Shown piece by piece: positions 1-8,382 of a stretch of 64,000 bases of DNA. Within the stretch, counting starts at the first letter, position 1. Each line of letters begins with the position of its first letter. The stretch is from Microvirga lupini. GTDB taxonomy: Bacteria; Pseudomonadota; Alphaproteobacteria; Rhizobiales; Beijerinckiaceae. The notes under the pieces are model-generated. The model saw nothing but the letters and a program-made list of their open reading frames with translations. It was not told the DNA's origin and searched no databases. The position numbers and the translations under genes were made by a program. Where the stretch lies: positions 682,066 through 746,065 of the forward strand of contig NZ_JACHWB010000003.1 in assembly GCF_014191055.1 (NCBI RefSeq). Direction: 5' to 3'.

Positions 1-888
1 TCCGGAAGCGTGTCCTTCCCGGCCATCGCCACGATCCTGCAGGGCAATGTCGGCATCGGCGCCATCGTCGGTCTCGTCTTCGTGGCCGCCGGCATCGCCT
101 TCAAGATCTCCGCTGTGCCGTTCCATATGTGGACGCCCGACGTCTACGAGGGCTCGCCGACGCCGGTCACCGCCTTCTTCGCCGCCGCTCCCAAGATGGC
201 CGGCATGGCCATGGCCACCCGCGTGTTCATCGATGCTTTCCCGGGCATCCTGGTGCAGTGGCAGCAGATCATCGTCTTCATCTCGATCGCCTCCATGGCG
301 CTCGGCTCCTTCGCGGCGATCGGTCAGCGCAACATCAAGCGCCTGATGGCCTATTCCTCCATCGGTAACGTGGGCTACGCGCTCATCGGCCTTGCCGCCG
401 GCACGGCTGAGGGTGTCCAGGGCGTCATCGTCTACATGGCGATCTACCTCGCCATGACGCTCGGCACCTTCGCGGTCATCCTGGGCATGCGCCGCGGCAA
501 CGTGATGTACGAGACGGTGGAGGACCTGTCCGGCATGGCCCGTACCCATCCGGTGCTCGCCTTCTGCCTCGGTATGATGATGTTCTCGCTTGCCGGTATT
601 CCGCCGCTTGCCGGCTTCTTCGCCAAGTTCGCGGTTTTCAACGCCGCCATCGAGGCCGACCTGGTGGCGCTTGCCATCATCGGTGTGGTGACGAGTGTCA
701 TCGGCGCCTATTATTACCTGCGTATCGTGAAGGTGATGTACTTCGATGAGCCGGCCGAGCGCTACGACGCCATGCCCGCGGGCGTGAAGCTCGTGCTCGC
801 CCTGTGCAGCATCTTTGTCGTCCTCTTCGGCATCGTTCCGGCACCGCTGGTGGCGGCCGCGCGGGCTGCCGCGAGCTCCCTGTTCTGA
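1..888 (+). CDS. nuoN: NADH-quinone oxidoreductase subunit N, C-terminal part
   Basis: This is a membrane subunit of respiratory complex I, an antiporter-like proton-translocating subunit in the inner membrane. The reading frame is open from base 1, so the 5' end lies outside the window and about 295 residues are visible. The visible part has many hydrophobic helices and the conserved stretch [20 protein letters not shown], whose lysine and proline-rich loop typify the NuoL/M/N family. [13 protein letters not shown] and [14 protein letters not shown] are also typical of NuoN. It ends 3 bp before the birA start. In alphaproteobacteria birA and rnj commonly follow the nuo operon, which supports the call. 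Confidence 0.96.
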   Translation, partial: SGSVSFPAIATILQGNVGIGAIVGLVFVAAGIAFKISAVPFHMWTPDVYEGSPTPVTAFFAAAPKMAGMAMATRVFIDAFPGILVQWQQIIVFISIASMALGSFAAIGQRNIKRLMAYSSIGNVGYALIGLAAGTAEGVQGVIVYMAIYLAMTLGTFAVILGMRRGNVMYETVEDLSGMARTHPVLAFCLGMMMFSLAGIPPLAGFFAKFAVFNAAIEADLVALAIIGVVTSVIGAYYYLRIVKVMYFDEPAERYDAMPAGVKLVLALCSIFVVLFGIVPAPLVAAARAAASSLF

Positions 889-890
889 TC

Positions 891-1718
891 GTGCACCTGT
901 CGCCCGAGACCGAGTCCGCCGGATACAGGCTGCTCTCCCTCGAGGCGACAGGCTCGACGAATGACGACGCCCTTCAGGCAGCCCGGTTGGGTGATCCGGG
1001 TCAGCTTTGGATCGTCGCCGCCGAGCAGCTTGCAGGCAGGGGGCGGCACGGTCGGCAATGGTCGTCGCCTCCAGGTAACCTCTATGCCAGCCTTCTGCTG
1101 ATCGATCCTTGCGACGTGGCCTCTGCGCCGCAGCTCGGCTTCGTGGCAGGGCTTGCCTTGCACGAAGCCATCGAGGCAGTCACCGGCCTTGGCGCTCCGC
1201 GTCTCGCCCTCAAATGGCCGAACGATCTTCTGCTGGATGGTGCCAAGATCTCGGGCCTTCTTCTGGAAGGACACAGGCTTCAGCCTGAGGGGCCGCTCGC
1301 CATTGTGATCGGCTTCGGGGTCAACGTTGCGTTCGCTCCGTCAGGGACACCGTATCCGGCAGCAAGCCTGCAACAGGTCAAGGCGAAACTGACCCGCGAC
1401 GAGGTATTCACCGCTCTCTCTTCCGCCTTTGCCAAGACGTTTGCCGCGTGGCGGGCATCATCTCGCATGAATATGTCCGATCCGTTCGGCGCCATTCGCA
1501 AGCTCTGGCTCGAGCGCGCCGCCGGAGTCGGGCAGGAAGTCACCCTGCGACTGCCCTCAGGCGAGAAGCGCGGCATCTTCGAAGGGCTCGATCAATTTGG
1601 GCGCCTGCAACTCAAAGGCGCCAGCGTGGAACTCATCGACGCCGGCGACCTTTATTTTCCCAATTTGCTGCACGATATAGCCACGCCGGGCGCTGGCACG
1701 AAAAGGTCTCAGGATTAA
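891..1718 (+). CDS. birA: Biotin--[acetyl-CoA-carboxylase] ligase
   Basis: This cytoplasmic enzyme activates biotin with ATP and attaches it to the biotin carboxyl carrier protein of acetyl-CoA carboxylase and related carboxylases. The 275-aa product has the ligase signature: a substrate loop GRGRHGRQW followed by SPPGNLYAS, and the catalytic block LKWPNDLLLDGAKISG. An N-terminal DNA-binding domain is absent, so this is a monofunctional ligase and not a repressor like E. coli BirA. I chose the GTG at 891 because it begins 3 bp after the nuoN stop and gives the normal family N-terminus. An upstream extension would lie inside nuoN. Its stop overlaps the next start by 1 base (TAATG). Confidence 0.93.
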   Translation: MHLSPETESAGYRLLSLEATGSTNDDALQAARLGDPGQLWIVAAEQLAGRGRHGRQWSSPPGNLYASLLLIDPCDVASAPQLGFVAGLALHEAIEAVTGLGAPRLALKWPNDLLLDGAKISGLLLEGHRLQPEGPLAIVIGFGVNVAFAPSGTPYPAASLQQVKAKLTRDEVFTALSSAFAKTFAAWRASSRMNMSDPFGAIRKLWLERAAGVGQEVTLRLPSGEKRGIFEGLDQFGRLQLKGASVELIDAGDLYFPNLLHDIATPGAGTKRSQD

Positions 1719-3391
1719 TGGCTTCCCACCAGGACGAATTGGTTTTCCTCCCTCTTGGCGGTCTCGGCGAGATCGGTATGAACGCTGCCCTCTACGGTTT
1801 CGGGCCTGAGGACGACCGGCAGTGGATTCTGGTCGATTGCGGCATGGGCTTCGGCGGTGAGGAGAACCTGCCTGGCATCGATCTCGTCTATCCGGATCTG
1901 CGTTTCATCGAAGAGGAGCGCCATAACCTTCTGGGTATCTTCATCACCCATGCTCACGAGGACCATATCGGCGCCCTTGTCGAGATGTGGCCGCGTCTTC
2001 AGGCACCCGTCTACGCCACGAAGTTCGCTATCGGCCTCCTTGAAACGCGCCGTCTGTCGGAGCCCAACGCACCGAAGGTCGACCTCAGGGAAATCGTGCC
2101 GGGCCAGCGTCTGAAGCTCGGTTCCTTCGATATCGAGTATGTGCCTGTTGCCCACTCGATCCCGGAGTCCAACGCCCTGGCCATCCGGACACCGCATGGC
2201 CTTGTGGTGCATACCGGCGACTGGAAGCTCGACAGCACACCTTACCTCGGCAGCCTCACGTCCGAGGAGGCCTTCCGCGCTCTCGGCGACGAGGGCGTAC
2301 TCGCCCTCGTGTGCGATTCCACAAACGTGGTGCGCGAAGGCACGAGCCCGAGCGAGGCCGATGTCTCGAAGAACCTGGCTGCCCTGATCAAGGATGCGCC
2401 GCACCGGGTTGCCGTCACGACCTTCGCGTCCAATGTCGCCCGCATCCGCTCGGTCGCAGAGGCTGCCCGCGAGTGCGGACGCGAAGTGATCGTTGTCGGC
2501 CGCGCCATGGACCGGGTGGTCGACGTGGCGAAGGAGTGTGGCTACCTCGATGACCTGCCCGAGTTCCGCTCGGCGGAGAACTTCGGCTACATGCCGCGCG
2601 ACAAGGTCGTGGCCATTCTCACGGGTTCTCAGGGCGAGCCCCGTGCCGCCCTGGCCCGCATCGCCCAGGACGAGCACCCGGATATTGCGCTCTCCGCCGG
2701 CGACCGGGTGATCTTCTCCTCCCGGGCGATCCCAGGCAACGAGAAGGCCGTCGGGTCCATCATCAACAGCTTGATCGAGCAGGGCATCGAGGTCATCACC
2801 GACCGCACGGAGCTGGTTCACGTGTCAGGCCATCCACGCCGGGGCGAGCTCGCCCAGATGTACCAGTGGACGAAGCCTCGCATCGCAATTCCGGCTCACG
2901 GCGAGCCCCTGCATCTGAGCGAGCATGCGAAGTTCGCCCGCCAGCAGGGCGTGCAGGAGGTGGTCCGCGCAAAGAACGGAACCCTGGTGCGCCTCTCACC
3001 CGGCCCGGCCGAGATCATCGACAATATTCCGGCCGGACGTCTCTACAAGGACGGCAACATCATCATCGGGGCAGGGGAGCGGGCCTTGCCGGAGCGCCGC
3101 AAGCTTGCCTTTGCCGGCATCGTGACGGTCGCGATCGCCATTGACGACCGAGGCGAACTCGTCGGCGATCCGGTCATCGACGCCATGGGTCTGCCGGACA
3201 AGAACCGTCAGGGCCGTGATTTGACCGACATAATCGCCGATACGGTCGCGGACCTGCTCGACGGGTTGCCTAAGGCCAAGCGCCGGGACCCCGAGGCTGT
3301 CGAAAACGCGGTCCATCGGGCTGTCCGCGCGGCGGTGAATCAAGAATGGGGCAAGAAGCCGGCCTGCCATGTGCTCGTCATCGAGGCATAA
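1718..3391 (+). CDS. rnj: Ribonuclease J
   Basis: This is a metallo-beta-lactamase / beta-CASP ribonuclease with 5'-3' exonuclease and endonuclease activity in rRNA maturation and mRNA decay. The 557-aa product carries the zinc motif HAHEDH at about residues 78-83. It also has further metal histidines (for example in VAHSIPESNAL and HTGDWK), the CDSTNV motif and the beta-CASP region with SGHPRRGEL. The frame stays open upstream, but the ATG at 1718 gives the expected N-terminus (ELVFLPLGGLGEIGMN) and overlaps the birA stop by one base, which suggests translational coupling. It replaces RNase E-centred decay functions in part in many alphaproteobacteria. Confidence 0.96.
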   Translation: MASHQDELVFLPLGGLGEIGMNAALYGFGPEDDRQWILVDCGMGFGGEENLPGIDLVYPDLRFIEEERHNLLGIFITHAHEDHIGALVEMWPRLQAPVYATKFAIGLLETRRLSEPNAPKVDLREIVPGQRLKLGSFDIEYVPVAHSIPESNALAIRTPHGLVVHTGDWKLDSTPYLGSLTSEEAFRALGDEGVLALVCDSTNVVREGTSPSEADVSKNLAALIKDAPHRVAVTTFASNVARIRSVAEAARECGREVIVVGRAMDRVVDVAKECGYLDDLPEFRSAENFGYMPRDKVVAILTGSQGEPRAALARIAQDEHPDIALSAGDRVIFSSRAIPGNEKAVGSIINSLIEQGIEVITDRTELVHVSGHPRRGELAQMYQWTKPRIAIPAHGEPLHLSEHAKFARQQGVQEVVRAKNGTLVRLSPGPAEIIDNIPAGRLYKDGNIIIGAGERALPERRKLAFAGIVTVAIAIDDRGELVGDPVIDAMGLPDKNRQGRDLTDIIADTVADLLDGLPKAKRRDPEAVENAVHRAVRAAVNQEWGKKPACHVLVIEA

Positions 3392-3416
3392 GAACGGCGA
3401 ATTCTCTGAGAGGACC

Positions 3417-3824
3417 ATGATGATCGGACGTCTCAACCATGTGGCCATCGCCGTGCGCGATATCGCGGCGGCTTCCGAACTCTATCGCAGCACCCTTGGC
3501 GCTCAGGTTTCTGCGCCCGAGCCGCTCGAGGAGCACGGCGTCACTGTCGTCTTCATCACGCTTCCCAACACCAAGATCGAGCTGTTGGAGCCTCTCGGCG
3601 CCGAATCTCCTATTGCCCGGTTTCTTGAGAAGAATCCGGACGGCGGCATGCACCACATCTGCTATGAGGTTGACGATATCAACGCTGCCCGAGATCAGCT
3701 TGTGAATTCCGGGGCCAGGGTGCTCGGCTCCGGCGAGCCGAAGATCGGAGCGCACGGAAAACCCGTGCTTTTCCTGCACCCGAAGGATTTTAACGGCACT
3801 CTGATCGAGCTTGAACAAGCCTGA
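3417..3824 (+). CDS. mce: Methylmalonyl-CoA epimerase
   Basis: This VOC-fold metalloenzyme interconverts (2R)- and (2S)-methylmalonyl-CoA in propionyl-CoA metabolism. The 135-aa protein has two betaalphabetabetabeta modules. Metal ligands are visible in GRLNHVAIAV (His near the N-terminus), MHHICYEV (His in the second module) and the closing GTLIELEQ (Glu). The start is one of two adjacent ATG codons (3417 or 3420) after the purine-rich stretch GAGAGGA. The gene follows rnj by 25 bp and overlaps the beginning of the DUF1467 frame by up to 14 bp. The length matches the family. Confidence 0.92.
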   Translation: MMIGRLNHVAIAVRDIAAASELYRSTLGAQVSAPEPLEEHGVTVVFITLPNTKIELLEPLGAESPIARFLEKNPDGGMHHICYEVDDINAARDQLVNSGARVLGSGEPKIGAHGKPVLFLHPKDFNGTLIELEQA

Positions 3825-4170
3825 GGACAAGCTGTTGATAAACGTTGTAAAAACTCTTTCCGGCTCGCTCTGGTCCACTCTGGGCGTGGTGGTGGTCATC
3901 TCCGCGATCGCCATTGCCGTCGTGGTCAACGGCTTCGACCTGCGCCTGAGCGGCGGCTTGGCCCTCTACTTCGTGATCTGGTGGATCCTGCTCTTTGCCG
4001 TTCTGCCCTTCGGCGTCCGCAGTCAGACGGAGGCTGGTGAGGTGGTTCGGGGCAGCGAGCCGGGAGCGCCTGCGCTTCCTGCCCTGCGGGAAAAGGCGAT
4101 CTGGACCACACTCGTGGCCTCAGTGGTGTTGATCATCGTCGCGGCGGTCTTCCCTCTGGCAGGACTTTAG
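3811..4170 (+). CDS. DUF1467 family inner-membrane protein
   Basis: This is a small membrane protein of unknown function found mainly in alphaproteobacteria. The hallmark is the segment LYFVIWWILLFAVLPFGVRSQ in the middle, followed by a polar loop rich in Gly/Pro and a last hydrophobic helix at the C-terminus. The frame used here (119 aa, TTG start, overlapping mce by 14 bp) adds an extra N-terminal hydrophobic helix. Family members are often shorter and begin close to the FVIWW helix, so the true start may lie downstream (TTG 3835 or one of the GTG codons). Its position directly after mce is the usual context. The function is not known and I do not infer one. Confidence 0.8.
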   Translation: MNKPEDKLLINVVKTLSGSLWSTLGVVVVISAIAIAVVVNGFDLRLSGGLALYFVIWWILLFAVLPFGVRSQTEAGEVVRGSEPGAPALPALREKAIWTTLVASVVLIIVAAVFPLAGL

Positions 4171-4268
4171 AGCATCGAACGCAAAAGTGGGCAGCGGTCT
4201 TGCGTGGAAAGATGCGTCAAACCAGAAACTTATAGCATCGAACGTGAGTTGGGATTCACGGCCGATGC
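4168..4268. repeat. Rhizobiales-type palindromic intergenic repeat (partial)
   Basis: The sequence just after the DUF1467 stop contains AGCATCGAACGCAAAAGTGG and then, about 65 bases later, AGCATCGAACGTGAGTTGGG. A TCTTGCGTGGAAAGATGCG segment lies between them and is partly complementary to the first arm. This arm-linker-arm layout resembles short interspersed elements that I recall as common between genes of Rhizobiales. The family assignment is from memory and would need a genome-wide search. Confidence 0.55.
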
Positions 4269-4304
4269 CTTTACGCGCCTCGGACGGCTCACCAAAAAAG
4301 AAAA

Positions 4305-4346
4305 GCAAGGCTTTCGCCTTGCCTAAACTGCCTTTTGGCAATTTTT
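4305..4346 (+). terminator. Terminator-like double hairpin after the DUF1467 gene
   Basis: Stem GCAAGGC/GCCTTGC (4305-4311 with 4316-4322) is followed by a small hairpin TGCC-TTTT-GGCA (4329-4340) that runs into ATTTTT. The second hairpin plus U-run is terminator-like. It separates the nuoN-birA-rnj-mce group from proS. Confidence 0.6.
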
Positions 4347-4667
4347 GACCCCTGGCTTTCTCAGGCCGGCGCCTGTCTGGCGCTTAGGGGTCTTGTTCCT
4401 CCCGAAACTCGGACCGTAGCCTCTGACCTTTCAAGGTCTCAAGACGTTAGGACTTTGTTTATAGTCACCTTCCCTTGGGGTGTCACCGTTCCTAGGCCGC
4501 CGATGATGCAAATTTCGGCATTTCATGTATTCATCTTTGGTCTAATCCGCCTTGCCGCAGGCCCTGCGAACCGATGACAGCTTGTCTTTTGCCCGGGGCC
4601 TGTGTTGTGTGCGGGAAACGAGTCGTTACTCAGCCTCTGTTCAGATCGAGACCTTAAAAGGCGTCCC
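4347..4667 (+). other. Long structured leader or intergenic region before proS
   Basis: About 320 bases precede proS with no convincing gene. A long hairpin is visible: GACCCCT (4347-4353) pairs with AGGGGTC (4386-4392), and inside it GCGCC (4369-4373) pairs with GGCGC (4379-4383). A further small hairpin GACC-TTTCAA-GGTC follows near 4426-4438. The remaining 200 bases are moderately A+T-rich with no clear promoter that I can defend. I recognise no known RNA family here. It may be a second terminator plus the proS promoter, or an untranslated leader. Confidence 0.4.
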
Positions 4668-5996
4668 ATGCGTTTGAGCCGCTACTTCCTCCCCATCCTC
4701 CGCGAAACGCCGAAGGAGGCGGAGATCGTCTCCCACCGCCTGATGCTGCGCGCCGGCATGATCCGCCAGGAAGCGGCGGGCATCTATGCTTGGCTGCCGC
4801 TAGGCTTGAGGGTCCTGAACAAGGTCAATGCCATCGTCCGCGAGGAGCAGAACCGCTCCGGCGCCATCGAGCTGCTCATGCCCACGATCCAGTCGGCGGA
4901 TCTGTGGCGCGAGTCGGGCCGCTACGACGCCTATGGCAAGGAGATGCTGCGCATCCAGGACCGGCACGAGCGTGAGATGCTCTTCGGCCCCACCAACGAG
5001 GAGATGGTCACGGAGATCTTCCGGGGTTACGTGCGCTCCTACAAGGACCTGCCGCTGAACCTTTATCACATTCAGTGGAAGTTCCGCGACGAGGTGCGCC
5101 CGCGCTTCGGGGTCATGCGCTCCCGCGAGTTCCTGATGAAGGACGCCTATTCCTTCGATCTGGATCAGGCCGGCGCCGTGCATTCCTACAACAAGATGTT
5201 CGTGGCGTATCTCCGCACCTTCGCCCGGATGGGCCTGAAGGCGATCCCGATGCGGGCGGATACGGGCCCGATCGGCGGCAACCTGAGCCACGAGTTCATC
5301 ATCCTGGCTTCCACCGGCGAGAGCGAGGTGTTCTGCCATGCGGATTACCTGAACTTCGACATCCCGGCCGAGAACACCGATTTCGACGACATTCCGGGGC
5401 TTCAGAGCACTGTCGACAAATGGACGTCGCTCTATGCCGCCACGTCCGAGATGCATGATGCAGGTGCCTTCGAGGCGGTGCCCGGCGACAAGAAGATGTC
5501 GGCACGCGGCATCGAGGTCGGTCACATCTTCTATTTCGGCACCAAGTATTCCGAGCCCATGGGCGCCAAGGTGATGGGGCCGGACGGGCAGGAGAGGCCC
5601 GTGCATATGGGCTCCTACGGCATCGGCCCGAGCCGCCTGATCGCCGCAATCATCGAAGCCAGCCACGACGAGAATGGCATCATCTGGCCCGAGGCCGTGG
5701 CGCCCTTCGATGTGGCGATCCTCAACCTGAAGGCGGGAGATGCCGGGACCGATGCCGCCTGCGAGCGTCTCTATCGCGAGCTCTCCGCCGCTGGTCGCGA
5801 TGTGCTCTACGACGATCGCGACGAGCGTCCCGGCGGCAAGTTCGCCACGGCCGATCTCATCGGCGTGCCATGGCAGGTGGTGATCGGACCGAAGGGTCTT
5901 GCCGAAGGCAAGGTGGAACTCAAGCGCCGCGCCACCGGCGAGCGTGAAACGCTCTCTCTCGACGACGTGGCCGCGCGCCTCGTCGGCCAAAAATAA
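4668..5996 (+). CDS. proS: Prolyl-tRNA synthetase (short alphaproteobacterial type)
   Basis: This class II aminoacyl-tRNA synthetase charges tRNA-Pro in the cytoplasm. Motif 2 ([14 protein letters not shown], then [17 protein letters not shown]) and motif 3 ([16 protein letters not shown]) are clear, and an anticodon-binding domain fills the C-terminal ~100 residues ([20 protein letters not shown]). At 442 aa it is about 130 residues shorter than the E. coli enzyme. The space between motifs 2 and 3 is too small for the INS editing domain, a known feature of alphaproteobacterial ProRS. The ATG at 4668 gives the family N-terminus [15 protein letters not shown]. It precedes lolC/E by 6 bp. Confidence 0.96.
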   Translation: MRLSRYFLPILRETPKEAEIVSHRLMLRAGMIRQEAAGIYAWLPLGLRVLNKVNAIVREEQNRSGAIELLMPTIQSADLWRESGRYDAYGKEMLRIQDRHEREMLFGPTNEEMVTEIFRGYVRSYKDLPLNLYHIQWKFRDEVRPRFGVMRSREFLMKDAYSFDLDQAGAVHSYNKMFVAYLRTFARMGLKAIPMRADTGPIGGNLSHEFIILASTGESEVFCHADYLNFDIPAENTDFDDIPGLQSTVDKWTSLYAATSEMHDAGAFEAVPGDKKMSARGIEVGHIFYFGTKYSEPMGAKVMGPDGQERPVHMGSYGIGPSRLIAAIIEASHDENGIIWPEAVAPFDVAILNLKAGDAGTDAACERLYRELSAAGRDVLYDDRDERPGGKFATADLIGVPWQVVIGPKGLAEGKVELKRRATGERETLSLDDVAARLVGQK

Positions 5997-6002
5997 GCTC
6001 TC

Positions 6003-7292
6003 ATGGCCAAGGCACCGGAAGCCAAAGCGGCACCTACTGGGACGAAGCCCTTCTCGCTCTTCGAGTGGATGCTCGCCGGGCGCTACCTGCGCACACGGCG
6101 GCGGGAGGGGTTCGTCTCGGTCATCGCCGGCTTCTCGTTCCTGGGAATCATGCTCGGCGTTGCCACGCTGATTGTGGTGCTCTCGGTCATGAACGGCTTC
6201 CGCAAAGAGCTGCTCGACAAGATCGTCGGCATCAACGGCCATATCTTCGTAGCGCCTCTGGAGAGCCCACTGACAGATTACCCAGAGGTCGCGGCGCGGA
6301 TTGCCGCCGTGCCGGGCGTCCGGCGTGCCATTCCGCTGGTGGAAGGCCAGGCTTTCGGCTCCTCGCAGTATAATGGCAGCGGTGTTCTCGTGCGTGGCAT
6401 CCGCCCTGAGGACCTGCGGAAGATCGAGCATATCTCCGGCAATATCCGCCAGGGCACGCTTGATGATTTCGACGAAGGCGAGGGGGTGGCCATCGGCCGG
6501 CGGCTCGCCGATGCCCTTTCGCTCCAGGCGGGCGATACCTTCACACTGATTACCCCGCGCGGCGCTTCCACGCCCTTCGGCACGGCGCCACGGGTGAAGG
6601 GCTACCCGGTGAAGGCGATCTTCGAGATCGGCATGTCGGAGTTCGACTCCACCTTCGTGTTCATGCCGCTCACAGAGGCTCAGAACTACTTCAACCGCCA
6701 GGGCGACGTGCAATTGATCGAGGTCTATCTCGACAATGCCGACCGGGTGGACGAGGCGCGTGCGGCCATCGACGAGGCAGCCGGCCGGCCGATTCTGATG
6801 ACCGACTGGCGCCAGCGCAATCGAACCTTCTTCGGCGCGCTCGAGGTCGAACGCAACGTGATGTTCCTCATTCTCACGCTTATTGTGCTCGTGGCGGCGC
6901 TCAACATCATCTCCGGCCTCATCATGCTCGTGAAGGACAAGTCGGAGGACATTGCGATCCTGCGTACCATGGGTGCGACGCGCGGTGCCATCATGCGGGT
7001 TTTCCTGATCACCGGAGCCTCCATCGGCATCGTCGGCACGATTGCCGGCTTCGGTCTTGGCCTCCTGCTCGCACTCAATGTCGAGACTATCCGCGATGTC
7101 ATCTCGCGGCTCACGAGCACGAACCTCTTCCCGGCGGAGCTCTACTTCCTGAGCCGCCTGCCGGCCGATGTGAATCCAACCGAGGTGGCGACCATCCTGA
7201 TCATGGCGATGGTGCTCTCATTGCTCGCGACCCTCTACCCGTCCTGGCGGGCCGCGAAGCTCGATCCCGTCGAAGCCCTGCGTTACGGTTGA
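6003..7292 (+). CDS. lolC: Lipoprotein-releasing ABC transporter permease (LolC/LolE family)
   Basis: This is the inner-membrane permease that, with LolD, extracts outer-membrane lipoproteins and hands them to LolA. The 429-aa protein begins with a cytoplasmic tail, then [20 protein letters not shown] and a first membrane helix (about residues 40-65). A large periplasmic domain follows, then three further helices in the C-terminal third, ending in the typical [18 protein letters not shown]. Only one permease gene is present, so the transporter is probably a homodimer of this LolC/E-type subunit, as in many alphaproteobacteria. It overlaps the upstream in-frame extension of lolD, indicating tight coupling. 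Confidence 0.92.
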   Translation: MAKAPEAKAAPTGTKPFSLFEWMLAGRYLRTRRREGFVSVIAGFSFLGIMLGVATLIVVLSVMNGFRKELLDKIVGINGHIFVAPLESPLTDYPEVAARIAAVPGVRRAIPLVEGQAFGSSQYNGSGVLVRGIRPEDLRKIEHISGNIRQGTLDDFDEGEGVAIGRRLADALSLQAGDTFTLITPRGASTPFGTAPRVKGYPVKAIFEIGMSEFDSTFVFMPLTEAQNYFNRQGDVQLIEVYLDNADRVDEARAAIDEAAGRPILMTDWRQRNRTFFGALEVERNVMFLILTLIVLVAALNIISGLIMLVKDKSEDIAILRTMGATRGAIMRVFLITGASIGIVGTIAGFGLGLLLALNVETIRDVISRLTSTNLFPAELYFLSRLPADVNPTEVATILIMAMVLSLLATLYPSWRAAKLDPVEALRYG

Positions 7293-7294
7293 GT

Positions 7295-7990
7295 ATGTCG
7301 CCAGCCCAATCCCAGCCCGCCCTGTACCTGTCGAAAGTCGAGCGTCGCTACCCGCAGGGCGACAGCTTCCTCGAGGTGCTGCGTGGGGCAGACCTTGCAA
7401 TCTGGCCGGGCGAGATCGTAGCGCTCATTGCGCCCTCAGGCACCGGCAAGTCCACCTTGCTTCATCTTGCGGGTCTGCTCGAGAAGCCGGATGGCGGCGA
7501 GGTGTTCGTCGGCTCGAAACAGACAGCCGCCATGAACGACCAGGAGCGCACGCGCATCCGGCGCGAGGAGCTCGGCTTCGTCTACCAGTTCCACCACCTG
7601 CTGCCTGAATTCTCGGCTCTCGAAAACGTCGTGATCCCGCAGCTCATCCGCGGCCTGCCGAAAACGGAGGCTCAGGATCGGGGCAGGCAGCTCCTGACCT
7701 TCCTCGGTTTGGGCAAGCGCTTGGACCACCGCCCCGGCGAACTCTCCGGCGGCGAGCAGCAGCGCGTCGCCATTGCCCGCGCGGTTGCCAATGCGCCCCG
7801 CCTGCTGCTGGCCGATGAGCCGACCGGCAACCTCGATCCTCATACCGCTGACCGGGTGTTTCAGACCCTCGTGGCCATCGTCCGCGCGTCGAAGCTCGCG
7901 GCCCTCATCGCTACCCACAATATGGATCTCGCCGCCCGCATGGACCGGCGCGTGACCATCCGCGATGGGCTGATCGTTCAGCTGCCCTGA
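7295..7990 (+). CDS. lolD: Lipoprotein-releasing ABC transporter ATP-binding protein
   Basis: This is the cytoplasmic ATPase partner of the LolC/E permease. The 231-aa protein has Walker [10 protein letters not shown], the Q-loop in [16 protein letters not shown], the signature [14 protein letters not shown], Walker [14 protein letters not shown] and the switch histidine in ATHNMDL. The ATG at 7295 starts 2 bp after the lolC/E stop. A TTG two codons earlier overlaps that stop and is less likely. It forms an operon with proS and lolC/E. Confidence 0.93.
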   Translation: MSPAQSQPALYLSKVERRYPQGDSFLEVLRGADLAIWPGEIVALIAPSGTGKSTLLHLAGLLEKPDGGEVFVGSKQTAAMNDQERTRIRREELGFVYQFHHLLPEFSALENVVIPQLIRGLPKTEAQDRGRQLLTFLGLGKRLDHRPGELSGGEQQRVAIARAVANAPRLLLADEPTGNLDPHTADRVFQTLVAIVRASKLAALIATHNMDLAARMDRRVTIRDGLIVQLP

Positions 7991-8058
7991 GGTTTCACTC
8001 TCTCACCGAGACTGCAACAGGCGCCTCCTAGGCGTGCCTGTCTGCGCCTGATTGCGCC

Positions 8059-8073
8059 TTAACCATTCGTTGA
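8059..8073 (+). promoter_or_regulatory. CtrA-like box upstream of the micro-gene
   Basis: TTAACCATTCGTTGA fits the alphaproteobacterial CtrA pattern TTAA-N7-TTAA with one mismatch in the second half (TTGA). The first half has the favoured TTAACCAT form. It lies about 90 bp upstream of the 33-aa gene at 8162. A single match in G+C-rich DNA is suggestive only. Confidence 0.35.
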
Positions 8074-8111
8074 CTCCGTCCCAAAGGCGGGCTCTGCACA
8101 CGCTTTACACA

Positions 8112-8126
8112 GAACATCCAATGAAC
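8112..8126 (+). promoter_or_regulatory. LexA (SOS) box 1 upstream of the micro-gene
   Basis: GAACATCCAATGAAC is an exact GAAC-N7-GAAC direct repeat, the LexA operator type of alphaproteobacteria (GTTC-N7-GTTC on the other strand). The same pattern is found in the lexA promoter of this window at 33147-33161. A possible -35 (TTTACA, 8104-8109) sits just upstream, so the box would overlap the core promoter. Confidence 0.75.
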
Positions 8127-8132
8127 AAGGAT

Positions 8133-8147
8133 GAACATATTGGGAAC
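8133..8147 (+). promoter_or_regulatory. LexA (SOS) box 2 upstream of the micro-gene
   Basis: GAACATATTGGGAAC is a second exact GAAC-N7-GAAC, 6 bp after box 1 and 14 bp before the ATG at 8162. The four GAAC half-sites start at 8112, 8123, 8133 and 8144. That is 10 to 11 bp apart, so they lie on one face of the helix, which would allow side-by-side LexA dimers. Confidence 0.72.
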
Positions 8148-8161
8148 ACGGAGATCAGACC

Positions 8162-8263
8162 ATGCTTCGCTTCATCATCGAGACCACCGCCGAAATCGCT
8201 TCTCTGGCCATGTTCGGCTCCGCCGTGGCAATCTGGGCTCTGGTCCTTTCTCCCATCGCTTGA
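8162..8263 (+). CDS. 33-aa single-pass membrane micropeptide, probably SOS-controlled
   Basis: This is a 33-codon frame with a good ribosome-binding site (GGAGA, 8150-8154, 7 bp before the ATG). The product begins MLRFIIETTAEIASLAMFGS, a short amphipathic start with one Arg and two Glu. It continues into a hydrophobic stretch (about residues 12-33) containing one Trp and ending SPIA, enough for one membrane span. Two LexA-type boxes lie directly upstream. The setting between lolD and dnaE, the size and the SOS boxes recall SidA of Caulobacter crescentus, a 29-aa SOS-induced inner-membrane peptide that blocks division through FtsW. Homology is not established here, and the analogy is inference. 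It is too short for usual gene callers. Confidence 0.65.
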   Translation: MLRFIIETTAEIASLAMFGSAVAIWALVLSPIA

Positions 8264-8382
8264 TACCGGGAATCCACAACAACCCACCGCGATTCACAGG
8301 AACATAGTCCTCGACGTCCCGGGTTAGGATTTCTGGGGGAAGAATCGTGCCACTATGCGTGCCATTGGGTGAGTAGAGTTTC

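Noticed and set aside
4335-4577. 80-codon plus-strand frame upstream of proS
   Set aside because: It starts inside a terminator hairpin, has no ribosome-binding site and its composition is not protein-like.
4800-6713. 637-codon minus-strand frame opposite proS and lolC/E
   Set aside because: It is a long antisense frame typical of G+C-rich DNA. The plus strand encodes two clear protein families there.
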